DNA of 6,398 nt, from contig JBGPKT010000129.1 in assembly GCA_041486115.1 (NCBI GenBank), positions 1-6,398 of the forward strand, given 5' to 3'. A model generated the notes under the pieces. It saw only the letters and a program-made list of their open reading frames with translations. It was not told where the DNA came from and did no database searches. Both the position numbers and the translations under genes were made by a program. Positions within the stretch are counted from its first letter, which is position 1. Each line of letters begins with the position of its first letter. This stretch comes from JACQBY01 sp041486115. Lineage in GTDB: Bacteria; Nitrospirota; Nitrospiria; JACQBW01. Below are positions 5,625 through 6,398 of this stretch, in pieces.

Positions 5625-6398
5625 TTATGGCGTAAAAGTCAAATACAAGGCTCTCCCCTGCCGGTCAATTAAGATCAGGACTTCTGTCCCTTTTTTTACT
5701 TGCCCCATCACCCGGTCATAAACTTCGGTGCTTTTAATTGCCACCCGATTGATCTCTAAAAGAATATCTCCCCGCAAGATCCCCGTCTCTTCCGCGGGAC
5801 TTCCCGGCTCCACATTCGTGACCACGACGCGATCCTCTTTAAATGGAATTCCGAGCCTCTGGGCGGCCTCTTTGGTCAGATTGGTCACTTCAAGTCCGCT
5901 GATCGTCCGGCTCCCTTCGCTCCCTTTTTCCTCTCCTTCTCCGCCAGCTCTGGTCAGGTTTTTTGGCTGTTCTCCAATCGTCAGTTCAACCGGAATCTCT
6001 TTTTTCTCCCGGATCACGACAATCTTTACTTTTGTTCCAAGCGGAGTCTCCGCAACCGAATTTCTCAAATGACCTGGGTCATGGACCGGCTTCCCCTGAT
6101 ATTGGACGATCACATCTCCCCTTTTGATCCCCGCCTTTTCCGCGGGACTCTTCTCCATCACATCGCTCACGAGCGCCCCGCCATTTTCCTTAATTCCAAA
6201 CTGCTTGGCCAGCGCCGGGCTCACGTCCTGGATCGAAACTCCAAGCCACCCTCTGACCACTTTCCCGTCTTTTTTAATGCTCTCAAGAATCACTTTAGCC
6301 ATATTGCTCGGAATGGCAAAGCCGATCCCCATATATCCGCCGCTTTTAGAAAAAATCGCTGTATTAATTCCAATCAACTCTCCCCGGATATTCACCAG
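5625..6398 (-). CDS. DegP/HtrA family serine protease, C-terminal part (5' end outside window)
   Basis: These are the last 257 codons of a periplasmic HtrA/DegP-type protease and chaperone. The frame is open to the right edge and begins LVNIRGELIGINTAIF, the segment that directly follows the GNSGGP serine motif in this family, so the catalytic triad lies outside the window. The last strand of the protease domain is visible (GIGFAIPSNMAKVI, about 24-37). PDZ1 spans about 48-142 (GWLGVSIQDVSPALA, then SPAEKAGIKRGDVI). An acidic, glycine-rich linker (about 150-165) leads to a complete PDZ2 (about 168-257, with SPAEETGILRGDILLEI). Two PDZ domains point to the DegP/DegQ type rather than DegS. The GTG at 6395 is an internal valine codon, not a start. 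The C-terminus is normal and ends 129 nt before the PIN/TRAM start. Confidence 0.95.
   Translation of the reverse strand: MVNIRGELIGINTAIFSKSGGYMGIGFAIPSNMAKVILESIKKDGKVVRGWLGVSIQDVSPALAKQFGIKENGGALVSDVMEKSPAEKAGIKRGDVIVQYQGKPVHDPGHLRNSVAETPLGTKVKIVVIREKKEIPVELTIGEQPKNLTRAGGEGEEKGSEGSRTISGLEVTNLTKEAAQRLGIPFKEDRVVVTNVEPGSPAEETGILRGDILLEINRVAIKSTEVYDRVMGQVKKGTEVLILIDRQGRALYLTFTP

Noticed and set aside
5625..6395. Complete small PDZ protein starting with GTG at 6395
   Set aside because: The frame continues to the right edge and the first residues are the conserved LVN stretch that follows the serine motif of HtrA proteases, so this is a cut gene and not a short one.

Overview
The window is about 6.4 kb of chromosomal DNA, roughly half G+C, that looks like housekeeping sequence from a Gram-negative bacterium. 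The evidence for an outer membrane is a secreted amidase with an AMIN domain and a DegP/HtrA-type protease with two PDZ domains. A YacL-like PIN/TRAM gene next to ispD, ispF and cysE recalls the Bacillus yacL-ispD-ispF-(gltX)-cysE order, but also occurs in deeper lineages. A Nitrospirota- or Deltaproteobacteria-like source is my tentative guess; no marker in the window settles it.

Layout. Positions 1-169 hold a 70-bp tandem repeat: two identical copies and a third shortened by an internal 33-nt deletion, running into the left edge. Positions 170-333 are AT-rich and carry a good rightward sigma70-like promoter, plus a weaker candidate pointing left into the repeats. The plus strand then carries a cell-wall amidase (TTG start at 334) and truA, 3 nt apart. 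Everything to the right is on the minus strand. Read in its direction of transcription from the right edge, this is the C-terminal part of a DegP/HtrA protease, a 128-nt gap with a well-formed promoter, and a tight four-gene run: PIN/TRAM membrane protein, ispD, ispF, cysE. truA and cysE converge with only 8 nt between stop codons.

How the genes relate. IspD and IspF catalyse the third and fifth steps of the MEP isoprenoid pathway. CysE makes O-acetylserine for cysteine synthesis. TruA modifies the tRNA anticodon stem. The amidase trims septal or peripheral peptidoglycan and the DegP-like protease handles envelope protein quality control. The PIN/TRAM protein is a membrane-anchored putative RNase.

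I do not see a convincing new multi-gene system. The points most worth a second look are the edge tandem repeat, which is free of stops in all three forward frames; the cluster of long homopolymer tracts in the amidase gene (T9, A8, C7, C9); and the conserved yacL-ispD-ispF-cysE gene order with its embedded translation signals.
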